Below, piece after piece: positions 16,353-24,862 of a stretch of DNA of 33,777 bases (positions within the stretch are counted from its first letter, which is position 1; every line of letters starts with the position of its first letter). Origin of the DNA: Brevundimonas vancanneytii (lineage in GTDB: Bacteria > Pseudomonadota > Alphaproteobacteria > Caulobacterales > Caulobacteraceae); assembly GCA_945861515.1 (NCBI GenBank), contig CAMAVA010000014.1:1-33777 (forward strand). Reading direction: 5' to 3'. The notes below the pieces were generated by a model. That model was not told the DNA's origin, did not search any database, and saw only the letters and a program-made list of their open reading frames with translations. Made by a program: the position numbers and the translations under genes.

Positions 16353-17057
16353 TTGCGGTTCTGCAGCCTGCTGATCTTGTGTCTGGCCCTGGCCGGCGCA
16401 GCCCTGGCCGCGCCGGCGCCGCAGACCCGCCCTTCCCCCGTTGTTTCCTATGACGGTTGGACCCGGCAGGACTACCTCTACCGCATCATGCCGGGTGACG
16501 AACTCAGCCTGAATTTTCTGATCGCGACGGATATGAACAGCCGGGTCATCGTGGGGCCTGATGGCCGCGGCGTCTTTCCCCTGGTGTCCAGCATTCCCGT
16601 CGCGGGCCTGACGGTCGAGGAAGCCGGACGCGCCCTGACGGCAGCCTATGGCCAGGTTCTCCGAAATCCTCAGGTCGAGACCCTCGTCGCCGTCTATGGC
16701 GCTGCCCAGATCTATGTTGGCGGCGAAGTGCGCACACCAGGCGTCCAGCCCCTCCGGGGCCAGATCAACGTCGCGCAGGCCGTGGTGGCGGCCGGCGGAT
16801 TCCAGGATACCGCAGGGACCGGAAAAGTGGCGGTGCTGCGACGCCGCACGTCCGACAACCACCTGCTCATCCGTATTGTCGATGTTGCTAAGCTTCTGAA
16901 GGGCGAGCCGGAGGACGATTTCCAGATCCTCCCAGGGGACCTCATCTTCGTTCCACGCAGTCGGATTTCGGAGGTCAACCTGTTCGTCCGGCAATATCTG
17001 AATGGGGTTCTGCCGTTCAATTTCGGCTTCAGCTACGACCTCAATCGTAACTTTTGA
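16353..17057 (+). CDS. Polysaccharide export protein (Wza/GumB-like, short form)
   Basis: A 234-residue periplasmic/outer-membrane export component. The signal peptide LLILCLALAGAALAA predicts signal peptidase I cleavage near ALA-A; no proper lipobox is present. The polysaccharide-export domain starts at YRIMPGDELSLNF, with VGPDGRGVFPLV and LTVEEAGRALTAAYG. A SLBB-like segment follows: IYVGGEVRTPGVQPLRG, VVAAGGFQ and ILPGDLIFVPRS. It lacks the long C-terminal barrel helix region of E. coli Wza, so it resembles GumB in size. TTG 16353 is used because GGGAG lies just upstream and the signal peptide begins there. It is the first gene of the rightward export pair and overlaps or abuts the flippase gene. 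Confidence 0.9.
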   Translation: MRFCSLLILCLALAGAALAAPAPQTRPSPVVSYDGWTRQDYLYRIMPGDELSLNFLIATDMNSRVIVGPDGRGVFPLVSSIPVAGLTVEEAGRALTAAYGQVLRNPQVETLVAVYGAAQIYVGGEVRTPGVQPLRGQINVAQAVVAAGGFQDTAGTGKVAVLRRRTSDNHLLIRIVDVAKLLKGEPEDDFQILPGDLIFVPRSRISEVNLFVRQYLNGVLPFNFGFSYDLNRNF

Positions 17058-17065
17058 ACGCAAGG

Positions 17066-18334
17066 ATGCAGCCCCGGACGGGCTGGAACATGTCACGCTA
17101 CCTGACCTCGATCGTTGAACAGGCCCTGTGGTCGTTGCTGAACCTCGGCGTGACCCTGCTTCTGGCGAAGCTGGCGTCTCCCGAGGAGTTCGGCGTCTTC
17201 ATCTTCTGGTCCAGCATCGCCTACGTGATGAGTAGCCTGCAGAATGCGCTGACCCTTTGTCACCTGCAGATCCTTCCGACAGGTTCGGGCCTGGACCCGG
17301 AACGCCAGGAGGTTGAGCGGCTGATGCTGGGCGTGACCATCGTGTTCCTGATTGCGACGACTGTCGTGACCCTGGGTCTGTCAGCCGCCCTGCGGGCTGC
17401 AGGTTCGCCTTTTGGCGCGCCGGCCGCAGCCCTGCTGGTTTCGGCCTTTCTGCTGCAGCAGTATGTGCGGTTCCTGTGTTTCAGCCGGGGCGAGGCTCTG
17501 ACAGCGGCCATCCAGACCGGAACGGTGCTTGTGCTTGCCGCCGTCTTGTTGGGACTTGGCGGCGTTATTCTTGACCCGATGGATGCCAACGAGATGTTGT
17601 TGCTTCTCGGCGCAGCCTACGGCCTGGTCGGTATGGCAGGTTTGATCAGGGCTATGCGCGGACTGTGGTCCGGTCTCTCTTTCAGGATTCTGAAGGCCTA
17701 TGGCGACTATGTTCGCCAGTCTGGATGGATATTCCTGGGCGTGGCCAGCAGTGAGCTTCTGGCCAGGTTCTACGTCTTTGCGGTTGGCGGGCTGCTGGGC
17801 AACGCCGTTCTGGCCCTGCTGTCCTTCAGCCAGACCTTCCTGCGGCCGGTTCCCCTTCTGGCCCTGTCCTGGAGCATGATCGGCCGGAACGATCTCGTCC
17901 GGCGGCGAGAAGCCGCCGACTGGAGTGGATTTGCCCGGATGATCTTCGCGGTCTGTATCGGCGGCATGCTGGTTGCCGCCGCCTGGTCCCTTGCGATCGT
18001 TTCTGGCTGGCCGTTGATCACCCACTGGTTGTTTGACGGCAAGTATGTCGAAGCTGGGCCATTGATCCCGCTGTGGGGGCTGGCTGCAGCCATGGGGTTC
18101 CTGCAGATGGTGCTGAGCACCGGGCTTCAGGTGTTGAAGGCGTTCAAGGCTCTAGCCCTGGCCAATGCCGGCGCATCGGTCGTTGCTGCCTTGGCGATCC
18201 TGATCGCCATGGGTCCCTTGGGCTACCAGGGGGCTATCCTGGGCACTGCATTTGGACAGGGACTCGAAGCCCTGGCCATGGGCGTCATCCTGTCGCTTCT
18301 GCTCAGGCGGCAGGCTGCGGTGGCGAAGACGTAG
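17066..18334 (+). CDS. Wzx-like polysaccharide flippase (MOP superfamily membrane protein)
   Basis: A polytopic inner-membrane protein of about 422 residues, with roughly 12 hydrophobic segments spread over the whole length. The N-terminus YLTSIVEQALWSLLNLGVTL, with LASPEEFGVFIFW after it, is like the start of MOP-superfamily flippases that move lipid-linked oligosaccharide repeat units across the inner membrane. The start is uncertain: TTG 17054 overlaps the upstream stop, ATG 17066 is the first ATG, and ATG 17090 sits just before the first helix. Its 3' end overlaps the convergent ligase gene by 32 bp. Assignment rests on topology and context more than on a strict motif. Confidence 0.82.
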   Translation: MQPRTGWNMSRYLTSIVEQALWSLLNLGVTLLLAKLASPEEFGVFIFWSSIAYVMSSLQNALTLCHLQILPTGSGLDPERQEVERLMLGVTIVFLIATTVVTLGLSAALRAAGSPFGAPAAALLVSAFLLQQYVRFLCFSRGEALTAAIQTGTVLVLAAVLLGLGGVILDPMDANEMLLLLGAAYGLVGMAGLIRAMRGLWSGLSFRILKAYGDYVRQSGWIFLGVASSELLARFYVFAVGGLLGNAVLALLSFSQTFLRPVPLLALSWSMIGRNDLVRRREAADWSGFARMIFAVCIGGMLVAAAWSLAIVSGWPLITHWLFDGKYVEAGPLIPLWGLAAAMGFLQMVLSTGLQVLKAFKALALANAGASVVAALAILIAMGPLGYQGAILGTAFGQGLEALAMGVILSLLLRRQAAVAKT

Positions 18335-19694
18335 CACTCAGATCGAGGCTGGTCCCGACGACCAGGATGATGGTGCCAAACAGGGCGTTGGCAGTGAAAT
18401 AGCTGCTTTCCATCCAGTTGTGTCCGAAGAACAGCAGGGGAAACACGCCCATCACCGTGGCGGCGGCAAGGGCGCCGCGACCGTTGCGGAGGGGCGCAAG
18501 CGCTTCGTTCCGAATTCGGACCACGCCCTGGCTCATCCAACGGCCCAGCAGGAACAGGGCCCCGATCAGGCCGACCGACCCGGTTGTCGCAGCCAGGTCG
18601 AGATAGCCATTGTGCGCCTCGTTGGTGAAGGCGTCGGGCCTCGAGAACCAGTAGTCGGTCTGCAGGCTGGGCTGGACCCGGGGATCAACGTCCCAGAAGG
18701 ACCCGAAACCCCAGCCCTTGACCGGCTGCAAGGTGAACTGCTGATAGACAAAAGCCCACACATCGGTGCGCTGGGTAAAGGTCACGCCCCGAAAGGGAGT
18801 CAGGGGGTCCAATCCTGACAGTTCGCACCAAGCCAGCCAGCAGAAAACGCCGCTCAGCAGGGTCATGGCGCCAAGTGAGACAGCGCTCAGCATGACAACA
18901 GGCCGCTGGGACAGAAGCAGCAGCAGCAGTGGCGTGGCTGCTGCAAGACCGAAGAAGATGCCGATGCTGGTCTTTGACTGACTGGCCAGCAGCAGCGCTA
19001 CGGCAGAGGCGGTCATGGACCACCAGAAGAGGCGGCCCCGCCATCCGGACTGGCCCCAGGCATAGGCGCCGCAGATGAACCCGGACAGCAGCATGACAGC
19101 CCCGAGCGTGTTCTTGTGGGAATGGATGGCCGCCAGGCCAAGATCGGTCATCGATCGGCCCGGCATGAGAATCCAGGAAAACAGGTCGATCAGGATGACG
19201 ATGGCGCAGGCCACGGCCATGGCGGCGTGGGTTCGCTGCAGGGTCCGCAGCCCCGTCGCTACAGCGATACAGACCACCACATTGATCCCGTAGAGCAGCA
19301 GCCGCCGATTGGAGGCCGCCGGATCAAGGGCCCAGCGGGTGGTCAAGGCGAACCAGCCCAACAGCAGGATCAGCGGCCAGAGCCGCAAGGCCGCCACGGG
19401 CAGGACCGCCCGCCTCATCCACAGGATAGGAACCGACATGGCCCCGAGCAGAAGCCATATGTAGCGGTTGATCGGTGACATCTCAGTGGCCCCGGTCAGA
19501 GGGTCCAGCGCCACTTCGTGAACATAGGGTTTGTTGCCGATGAGCACATAGAGCAGCATCAGGACCAGCAAGAAACCGGAAAAGCCGACCACCCAGCGTT
19601 CGATCCAGGCCGCGCGTGCCGCCCTCTGATCGGCTTGTATAAGCCGCCAGTTCTCGCGGGCCAGGACCGCACGTGAGGCTGCTTCAGCCGCCAA
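18303..19694 (-). CDS. O-antigen ligase/polymerase family membrane protein (Wzy_C type)
   Basis: A 463-residue inner-membrane protein with about 11-12 hydrophobic segments and a long periplasmic loop (about 290-375) that carries the family signature: the RTDVWAFV segment, VKGWGFGSFW and EAHNGYLDLAATTGSVGL. Proteins of this type either polymerise EPS repeat units (Wzy/ExoQ) or ligate O-antigen (WaaL). In an EPS locus with Wzx, Wza and Wzc-like genes, a Wzy role is the simplest reading. The start is a TTG at 19694 that overlaps the stop of the upstream WecG-type gene by 11 bp; there is a cytoplasmic basic N-terminal stretch before the first helix. It is convergent with the flippase gene. Confidence 0.88.
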   Translation of the reverse strand: MAAEAASRAVLARENWRLIQADQRAARAAWIERWVVGFSGFLLVLMLLYVLIGNKPYVHEVALDPLTGATEMSPINRYIWLLLGAMSVPILWMRRAVLPVAALRLWPLILLLGWFALTTRWALDPAASNRRLLLYGINVVVCIAVATGLRTLQRTHAAMAVACAIVILIDLFSWILMPGRSMTDLGLAAIHSHKNTLGAVMLLSGFICGAYAWGQSGWRGRLFWWSMTASAVALLLASQSKTSIGIFFGLAAATPLLLLLLSQRPVVMLSAVSLGAMTLLSGVFCWLAWCELSGLDPLTPFRGVTFTQRTDVWAFVYQQFTLQPVKGWGFGSFWDVDPRVQPSLQTDYWFSRPDAFTNEAHNGYLDLAATTGSVGLIGALFLLGRWMSQGVVRIRNEALAPLRNGRGALAAATVMGVFPLLFFGHNWMESSYFTANALFGTIILVVGTSLDLSATSSPPQPAA

Positions 19695-20565
19695 ACGCCG
19701 CCCTCTTGAGACCCAACCTCAACAGAACAGCATCCCAAAGGCCGTGCGCCAGACCGTACATCCCTCGAACCAGATAACGTCGCCACAGCCTGCGGGGTTC
19801 TCGAACCAGACGGTAGAGCCAGACAAGTCCCGAGGATTCCATCCAGTCGGGGGCCGGTTCACTATGTCCAGTGATCACATTGATCGAACTGCCGATGCAA
19901 AGGCCAACCCCTGTCGAGCGACCGTCCTGGATGACCCTCTGACAAAAGATCTCGGACTGGGGCGGCCCCATGGCCACGAACACAAAGCGCGCAGGATGGG
20001 AAGCGACGAAATCGATCGCCTCACGAACCGCTTCTGGCCTGTGGATGAAACCCATGGGCGGATTGTGATGCGAGATGCGATTCAGGCCAAACTTTTCGCG
20101 CAGATCGGCAATCACCTCTTCGCCCCCGCCGACGACTGTCAGGCTGTCCTCGGGGCCGATGACCTGTTCAAACAGGTCACGGACCACGTAGGCGCCGGGT
20201 GTAAACTTGAGATCCAGCCCCCCCAAACGTGCGGCCCGGCCAAGAAGCCGACTGTCATTGGTGCTGATCCAGCAGGAGTCGCTGCAGGCCCTGAACTCGG
20301 CGCCGGTGCGGCGCAGCCACGCATGTTCGGCATTGGGAGTCACGAACGCTGCAAACGGCGCGTCCCAAGGCCGGGCCGCAAGAGCGGCAACGGTCTCCTC
20401 GACCGACAGGGGCGTGAATCTCAGGCCTGCAAAGCCGACTGCTGCGAATGGACCGGTCATAGGCCTGGATACCAGGGCAGAAACTGGCGCAGGGCTTGCC
20501 GCAGGTTTCCCTGTCCGTCCCGCTTTGCTACGTCCCGCATAAAGGTCTGTCCCATTCCCATGCAT
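19684..20565 (-). CDS. WecG/TagA/CpsF family glycosyltransferase
   Basis: A GT26-family enzyme of 293 residues from ATG 20565. The family core begins VGFAGLRFTPLSVEETVAAL and includes FVTPNAEHAWLRR, ISTNDSRLLGRAARL (where most members have a Asp-Gly motif), LTVVGGGEEV, FVFVAMGPPQSEIFCQR and the C-terminal SGLVWLYRLVREPRRLWRRY. GT26 enzymes add ManNAc(A) or glucose-type sugars as an early step on a lipid-linked intermediate. Alternative starts are TTG 20625 and ATG 20460, the latter directly before the core. It is divergent from the initiating sugar transferase gene, with about 95 bp between, which must hold promoters. Confidence 0.88.
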   Translation of the reverse strand: MHGNGTDLYAGRSKAGRTGKPAASPAPVSALVSRPMTGPFAAVGFAGLRFTPLSVEETVAALAARPWDAPFAAFVTPNAEHAWLRRTGAEFRACSDSCWISTNDSRLLGRAARLGGLDLKFTPGAYVVRDLFEQVIGPEDSLTVVGGGEEVIADLREKFGLNRISHHNPPMGFIHRPEAVREAIDFVASHPARFVFVAMGPPQSEIFCQRVIQDGRSTGVGLCIGSSINVITGHSEPAPDWMESSGLVWLYRLVREPRRLWRRYLVRGMYGLAHGLWDAVLLRLGLKRAAFGG

Positions 20566-20660
20566 CAAACTGCCCGTCCCGGTGTGACTGCGCGCTTTGG
20601 CAAGGTTCTGCAGGAGCCGGGCCAAGACCTGCCCCCTGGCCGGCGCCGGACTGGTCGACC

Positions 20661-21314
20661 ATGAACCGCCCTCTCCTGCCCGGGCTTGTCATCGGTGGCG
20701 GCCGAGATGTCACCCTGGAATTGCTGTTCAAGCGGTTGATGGACGTGAGCGCCTCCATTGTCCTTCTCATCCTGCTTGGCCCCCTTCTTGTCACGATCGC
20801 CATACTCGTGGCTGCAACCTCCCCAGGCCCTGTTCTGTATGCGTGCGATTGGGTCGGTCAGGGCGGCAGGCCCTTTCGGGGCTACAAGTTCCGCACAATG
20901 GTTGCGGACGCTGACGCCCGTGAGACAGAGCTGCAGTCGCGCAATGAAATGAATGGCCCAGCCTTCAAGATGGCGAATGACCCGAGAGTGACCGGCCTCG
21001 GCCGAATTCTGCGCAAGTACAGTCTGGATGAGCTTCCCCAGCTCTGGAGCGTGTTGAAGGGCGATTTGAGCCTGGTGGGACCGCGGCCGCCGCGCGCTCA
21101 TGAATTTGCCCGCTTCACCGAGTTCCAACGCCAGAAGCTGGCGGCTCAGCAAGGCATCACCTGCCTCTGGCAGGTCGAAGGGCGTCACCGGATCAGCGAC
21201 TATGACGACTGGGTCGCCCTGGACATAGAATACATTCGCAACTGGTCCCTCTGGCTGGATATCAAGATCCTGTTCAGGACCGTCGGGGTCGTCATCAAGG
21301 GGACGGGCGTATGA
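20661..21314 (+). CDS. Initiating sugar-phosphate transferase (bacterial sugar transferase, HfsE/PglC-like)
   Basis: A 217-residue monotopic polyprenyl-phosphate sugar-1-phosphate transferase, which starts repeat-unit synthesis on undecaprenyl phosphate. One hydrophobic segment (about 32-52) follows LFKRLMDVSAS. The catalytic domain has GYKFRTMVADAD, NDPRVTGLGRILRKYSLDEL, PQLWSVLKGDLSLVGPRPP and GITCLWQVEGR, all diagnostic of the family. It is the short form without the extra N-terminal membrane domain of WcaJ/WbaP. ATG 20661 was chosen because the upstream frame has no homologous character. It overlaps the first GT2 gene by 4 bp and begins the long rightward operon. Confidence 0.93.
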   Translation: MNRPLLPGLVIGGGRDVTLELLFKRLMDVSASIVLLILLGPLLVTIAILVAATSPGPVLYACDWVGQGGRPFRGYKFRTMVADADARETELQSRNEMNGPAFKMANDPRVTGLGRILRKYSLDELPQLWSVLKGDLSLVGPRPPRAHEFARFTEFQRQKLAAQQGITCLWQVEGRHRISDYDDWVALDIEYIRNWSLWLDIKILFRTVGVVIKGTGV

Positions 21315-22267
21315 CATCGCTGATCGACATCAGCGTTGTGGTGTTGAGCTACAACCGTGTTCATCTGCTGGGACGGACGCTTTCCGGTTGTCTGGACCAG
21401 GCCGTCCGTGCCGCAAATTTCGAGATCATTGTGGTGGATAACCACCCGGAGCGACTGTCGGAAGGCCTCGTGTCACGACTGGCTGCCGCAGATCCGGCAG
21501 TCCCGCTGGTCTATCTGAGTGACAGTCGGCGAAACATCTCCATCGTCCGCAACAAGGCCATAGCGGCGGCGCGCGGGACCTATGTGGTCTTCATCGATGA
21601 TGACGAGGCGCCCCAGCCTCATTGGCTGGCCGAGATGTTCGCCTGTCTGGAACGCACCGGCGCAGACGCCGCCTTCGGTCCGAAACTACCCGAGTTCGAA
21701 GGCGGCTCAGCCCCGGACTGGGACCCGCAGGGCTGGCGCTACACCCTGGATTTCCGGCTGCCGGCAGATACGGATCTGCATCTTTTCGGGCGCTTCAGGC
21801 GCAAGGGAAAGGGTCTGGGGAGCGGCAACGCAGCCTTTCGCAAATCGACCTGCCTCGCCGGTCCCGAACCGTTTGCAGTCGCGTTTGGCGACGCCAATGG
21901 CGAGGATACCCAGTTACTGTTTCGGTTGGCGCTGGCCGGCCGAAGGTTCGTCTGGTGCCCGACCGCCGTTGTTCACGAATTCATCGAAATCGAGCGCGCC
22001 CAGCCCGACTACATGATCACCCGGATGAAGCGGGGATCGCAGCACTATGCGGTCTGCCGGATCGATACCAGTCGCAACAAGCCGCTTACAACAGTGCGGG
22101 TCGCCCTGCTGGGACTGGCCCAGTTTTCCGTCCATGCGGCGCTTTATGTGCTGTCTGGCGAAGCCTTCCGGTCAGGCCGCTATGACCACCGCATCGGCAT
22201 GGCCAAGGGTTTGGGAAAGCTGACCTGGCGCTCACCTATTGGCTTCATCAAAGAGGGGGCGGCGTGA
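21311..22267 (+). CDS. Glycosyltransferase family 2 (first of a tandem pair)
   Basis: A 318-residue GT-A fold inverting glycosyltransferase. The N-terminus ISVVVLSYNRVHLLGRTL is the GT2 start, EIIVVDNHP follows, and the nucleotide-sugar metal-binding motif is FIDDDEAPQP. A later GEDTQLLFRLALAGRRFVW segment fits the acceptor/base region of GT2 (the ED motif). The C-terminal third has two hydrophobic stretches and the tail GLGKLTWRSPIGFI, shared with the next gene. It overlaps the upstream transferase gene by ATGA and the next GT2 gene by GTGA, so all three are likely co-translated. Donor and acceptor are unknown. Confidence 0.92.
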   Translation: MTSLIDISVVVLSYNRVHLLGRTLSGCLDQAVRAANFEIIVVDNHPERLSEGLVSRLAAADPAVPLVYLSDSRRNISIVRNKAIAAARGTYVVFIDDDEAPQPHWLAEMFACLERTGADAAFGPKLPEFEGGSAPDWDPQGWRYTLDFRLPADTDLHLFGRFRRKGKGLGSGNAAFRKSTCLAGPEPFAVAFGDANGEDTQLLFRLALAGRRFVWCPTAVVHEFIEIERAQPDYMITRMKRGSQHYAVCRIDTSRNKPLTTVRVALLGLAQFSVHAALYVLSGEAFRSGRYDHRIGMAKGLGKLTWRSPIGFIKEGAA

Positions 22268-23265
22268 ACCGCCAGGAGCCGGACCCGGCCGCCGGGGCCA
22301 TTGATCTCAGCATCGTCATCGCCACCTACGACCGACCGGCGCATCTTTCCCTGACGCTGCAGTCCTGCCTGTCCCAGACCAATGATCTTGGCCTCGACCT
22401 GGAAATCATCGTCATCGACAACCATCCCAGCGGCAGCGGGCGTCAGGTCTGCGAACGGCTCGCGAAGGATTTCAACCGCCCCATTCGATACCTCGTCGAC
22501 CTGACCCGCAACATGGCGGTCCTGCGAAATCGCGGATTTTCGGAGGCGCGAGGCCTGTGGCTGGCGTTCATCGATGATGACGAGATTGCCGATCCCAGCT
22601 GGACCGACGCTCTCGTTCGCACCCTGCAGGCGACGGACGCCGATATCGTCGTGGGGCCGCGGCTGGCCCGGTTCGAGGCTGGCCGGCCGCCGGCCTATGA
22701 TCCGGAGGCCGAGAGCTTCGTTCGTGATCTTGGCCTTGCCGACCAGGCAGAGATCGTCCTGACCGAACCCTCAGGCAAGCCGCGCTACGGTCTGGGCACG
22801 GGCAACTCCCTGTTCAACCTGGCGCGCTGTTACGTTCCGGCACAGGGGCCGATGCTGACGGCCTTTGGCGATGCCGGAGGCGAGGACGCCGAACTTTTCG
22901 TCAGACTGCACCGGGAAGGTCGACGCATCGTCTGGTCGACCAAGGCGCTTGTGACAGAGACCGTGCCGGCCCACCGCACCACCCCTGGCTATCGATTCCT
23001 GCGAACCCGCCGGGAAACCCAGCACTATGTCAGTATCTATCTGGACGGCGCACGACACCGCCGGCTGGCCTGGATTGTCCTTATGGCAAAAGGACTTGCC
23101 CAGACGGCTGTCGGCGCCCTGATCGCCGCGGCCTCCTTCGAGTTCGGATCGGAAAGTCGCATAGCCGGACGCCTATTGATGGCCCATGGCCTGGGAAAAC
23201 TGACCTGGAGACGTCCTGTTGGCTATATCGCCGAGCCATCAGGCAATACTTTGTTTACTGAATAG
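22264..23265 (+). CDS. Glycosyltransferase family 2 (second of a tandem pair)
   Basis: A 333-residue paralogue of the preceding gene. It has LSIVIATYDRPAHLSLTL, LEIIVIDNHPSGSG, FIDDDEIADPSW, GEDAELFVRLHREGRRIVW and the same C-terminal GLGKLTWRRPVGYIAE. The GTG start at 22264 overlaps the upstream stop (GTGA). The pair probably arose by tandem duplication and now adds two sugars of the repeat unit, perhaps one of them a heptose supplied by the downstream block. Donor specificity cannot be read from sequence alone. A 103-bp gap to the transaldolase follows, the largest break in the rightward run and a possible place for an internal promoter. Confidence 0.92.
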   Translation: MNRQEPDPAAGAIDLSIVIATYDRPAHLSLTLQSCLSQTNDLGLDLEIIVIDNHPSGSGRQVCERLAKDFNRPIRYLVDLTRNMAVLRNRGFSEARGLWLAFIDDDEIADPSWTDALVRTLQATDADIVVGPRLARFEAGRPPAYDPEAESFVRDLGLADQAEIVLTEPSGKPRYGLGTGNSLFNLARCYVPAQGPMLTAFGDAGGEDAELFVRLHREGRRIVWSTKALVTETVPAHRTTPGYRFLRTRRETQHYVSIYLDGARHRRLAWIVLMAKGLAQTAVGALIAAASFEFGSESRIAGRLLMAHGLGKLTWRRPVGYIAEPSGNTLFTE

Positions 23266-23368
23266 ATTAGGATCTCCTTCACTAAGGTTGTTCCCCCGTC
23301 GAAACTGGCGCGAATATTGATCCGATGAGGCTCAGCTGTGCCCATTTGGGCCATTCGTCGGAGACACC

Positions 23369-24118
23369 ATGTTGCGCGATCTTGCCGTTCCCTTCGCCGC
23401 ATCGCCGGCCCCGATGCTCCAGGGCATCAAACTGTTCGGCGATGGCGCCAGCCTCGCGGACTTTTCCCGACTGCGCAGCGAAGGTCGCGTGGTCGGGTTC
23501 ACGACCAACCCGACCCTTATGTTCAAGGCTGGCGTCCAGGACTATGCCGCATTCGCCCGACAGCTGATCAACCTGATCCCGGACATGCCCCTGTCGTTCG
23601 AAGTGTTCTCCGATGACCTGCAGGAGATGGATCGACAGGCGCGTCTGATCTCCAGCTGGGGCCGCAATGCCTATGTGAAGATCCCGATTACCAATACCCG
23701 GGGCGAGAGCTGCCTGCCGCTGGTCGGACGGCTGAGCGCAGACGGGGTCAAGGTCAATGTCACGGCCATCATGACCCTGGAACAGACGGCCGCCACAGTC
23801 GAGGCCCTGAACCCGGCTGTCCCGGCCATCATCTCGATCTTCGCAGGCCGCATCGCCGATACCGGGATCGATCCTGTGCCGGTCATGCGGGCAGCTGTGG
23901 CCATGGCGGCGCGCAGGCCCCGGGCAGAGGTTCTCTGGGCCAGCACCCGAGAGGTCTTCAACCTCTACCAGGCCCGAGACTGCAGCTGTCACATCATTAC
24001 CGCCACTCCGGATATCCTTCGCAAGCTGGATATGTCCGGCAAGGACCTGGACGACCTCTCCCTGGAAACCGTCGCCATGTTCCGCGACGACGCGGTCACC
24101 GCCGGTTACCGGATCTAG
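23369..24118 (+). CDS. Transaldolase family protein (small type)
   Basis: A 249-residue class I aldolase-fold protein of the small transaldolase/fructose-6-phosphate aldolase type. IKLFGDGASLADF precedes GFTTNPTLMFKAGVQDY, and the Schiff-base lysine is in NAYVKIPITNTRG. The later VNVTAIMT, ISIFAGRIADTGIDP and VLWASTRE segments are conserved in the family. Transaldolase transfers a dihydroxyacetone unit, e.g. from fructose 6-phosphate to erythrose 4-phosphate, giving sedoheptulose 7-phosphate, the substrate of GmhA. Its place at the head of a heptose block suggests it supplies that precursor. GGAG lies about 8 bp before ATG 23369. Confidence 0.9.
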   Translation: MLRDLAVPFAASPAPMLQGIKLFGDGASLADFSRLRSEGRVVGFTTNPTLMFKAGVQDYAAFARQLINLIPDMPLSFEVFSDDLQEMDRQARLISSWGRNAYVKIPITNTRGESCLPLVGRLSADGVKVNVTAIMTLEQTAATVEALNPAVPAIISIFAGRIADTGIDPVPVMRAAVAMAARRPRAEVLWASTREVFNLYQARDCSCHIITATPDILRKLDMSGKDLDDLSLETVAMFRDDAVTAGYRI

Positions 24119-24130
24119 GATCAGCACCCC

Positions 24131-24862
24131 ATGACCCAGGCTCTGGTTCTGGCTGCGGGCCTTGGAAGTCGCATCCGTTCGGTGGCGGGCGACCTCCCCA
24201 AGCCGTTGATGCCCTTTGGCGGCGAGCCGATCCTGGTCGGTAACCTTCGCTGGCTGGCCGACAGCGGGGTGACGGATGTCTGGATCAATCTGCACTTCGG
24301 CGCAGAAGCGATTCGCCGAACCATCGGCGATGCGTCCGGGTTGGGCCTTGCGGTTCGATACGTCTTTGAACCTGAGCTTTTGGGAACGGCGGGCGCCTTG
24401 GGCAATATCCGCCAGGAGGTTACGGGACCAATCTTCGTGGTCTATGGCGACAGTGTCGTGCGTTGCAGTCTGGACGCCCTTGCAGCCCGGCATCACGCCC
24501 AGGCCGCCGAGATCACGATCGCGCTTTTCGACAGGGACCGTCATGCCCACACCGGGATCGCCGGCGGCCGGGTGAAGCTTGGCCAGGACGGTTCGGTGGA
24601 CGGGTTTGTTGAAGGCGCGGGCGACAGCAATGGCCAACCCCTGGTCAATGCCGGGGTCTATCTCGTGAATCCCTCGGTGTTCGACCTGATCCCGCCGGGC
24701 TTCAGCGATTTCGGCCGCGACATCTTCCCCGCCATGCTTGGCGCCGCCCGGCGGCTAGATGGCCATATCATGGAAGACGACGGCTTCTGCCTCGGGCTGG
24801 ACACCCCCGAAAGCCATGCAACGGGCCTCGCCCTTCTCGAACAGGGAAGACTGGTCCTGTGA
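24131..24862 (+). CDS. Sugar-phosphate nucleotidyltransferase 1 (MurU/HddC-like)
   Basis: A 243-residue nucleotidyltransferase with the signature LAAGLGSRIRSVAGDLPKPL, followed by VWINLHFGAEAIR, LLGTAGALGNI and the metal-binding YGDSV motif. It makes an NDP-sugar from a sugar 1-phosphate and NTP; which base is used cannot be decided here. The N-terminal pattern is closer to MurNAc-1-phosphate uridylyltransferase (MurU)-like enzymes than to the second nucleotidyltransferase in this block. It is 12 bp after the transaldolase and overlaps the phosphatase by GTGA. It likely works with the adjacent GmhB-like phosphatase, isomerase and first GHMP kinase. Confidence 0.88.
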   Translation: MTQALVLAAGLGSRIRSVAGDLPKPLMPFGGEPILVGNLRWLADSGVTDVWINLHFGAEAIRRTIGDASGLGLAVRYVFEPELLGTAGALGNIRQEVTGPIFVVYGDSVVRCSLDALAARHHAQAAEITIALFDRDRHAHTGIAGGRVKLGQDGSVDGFVEGAGDSNGQPLVNAGVYLVNPSVFDLIPPGFSDFGRDIFPAMLGAARRLDGHIMEDDGFCLGLDTPESHATGLALLEQGRLVL

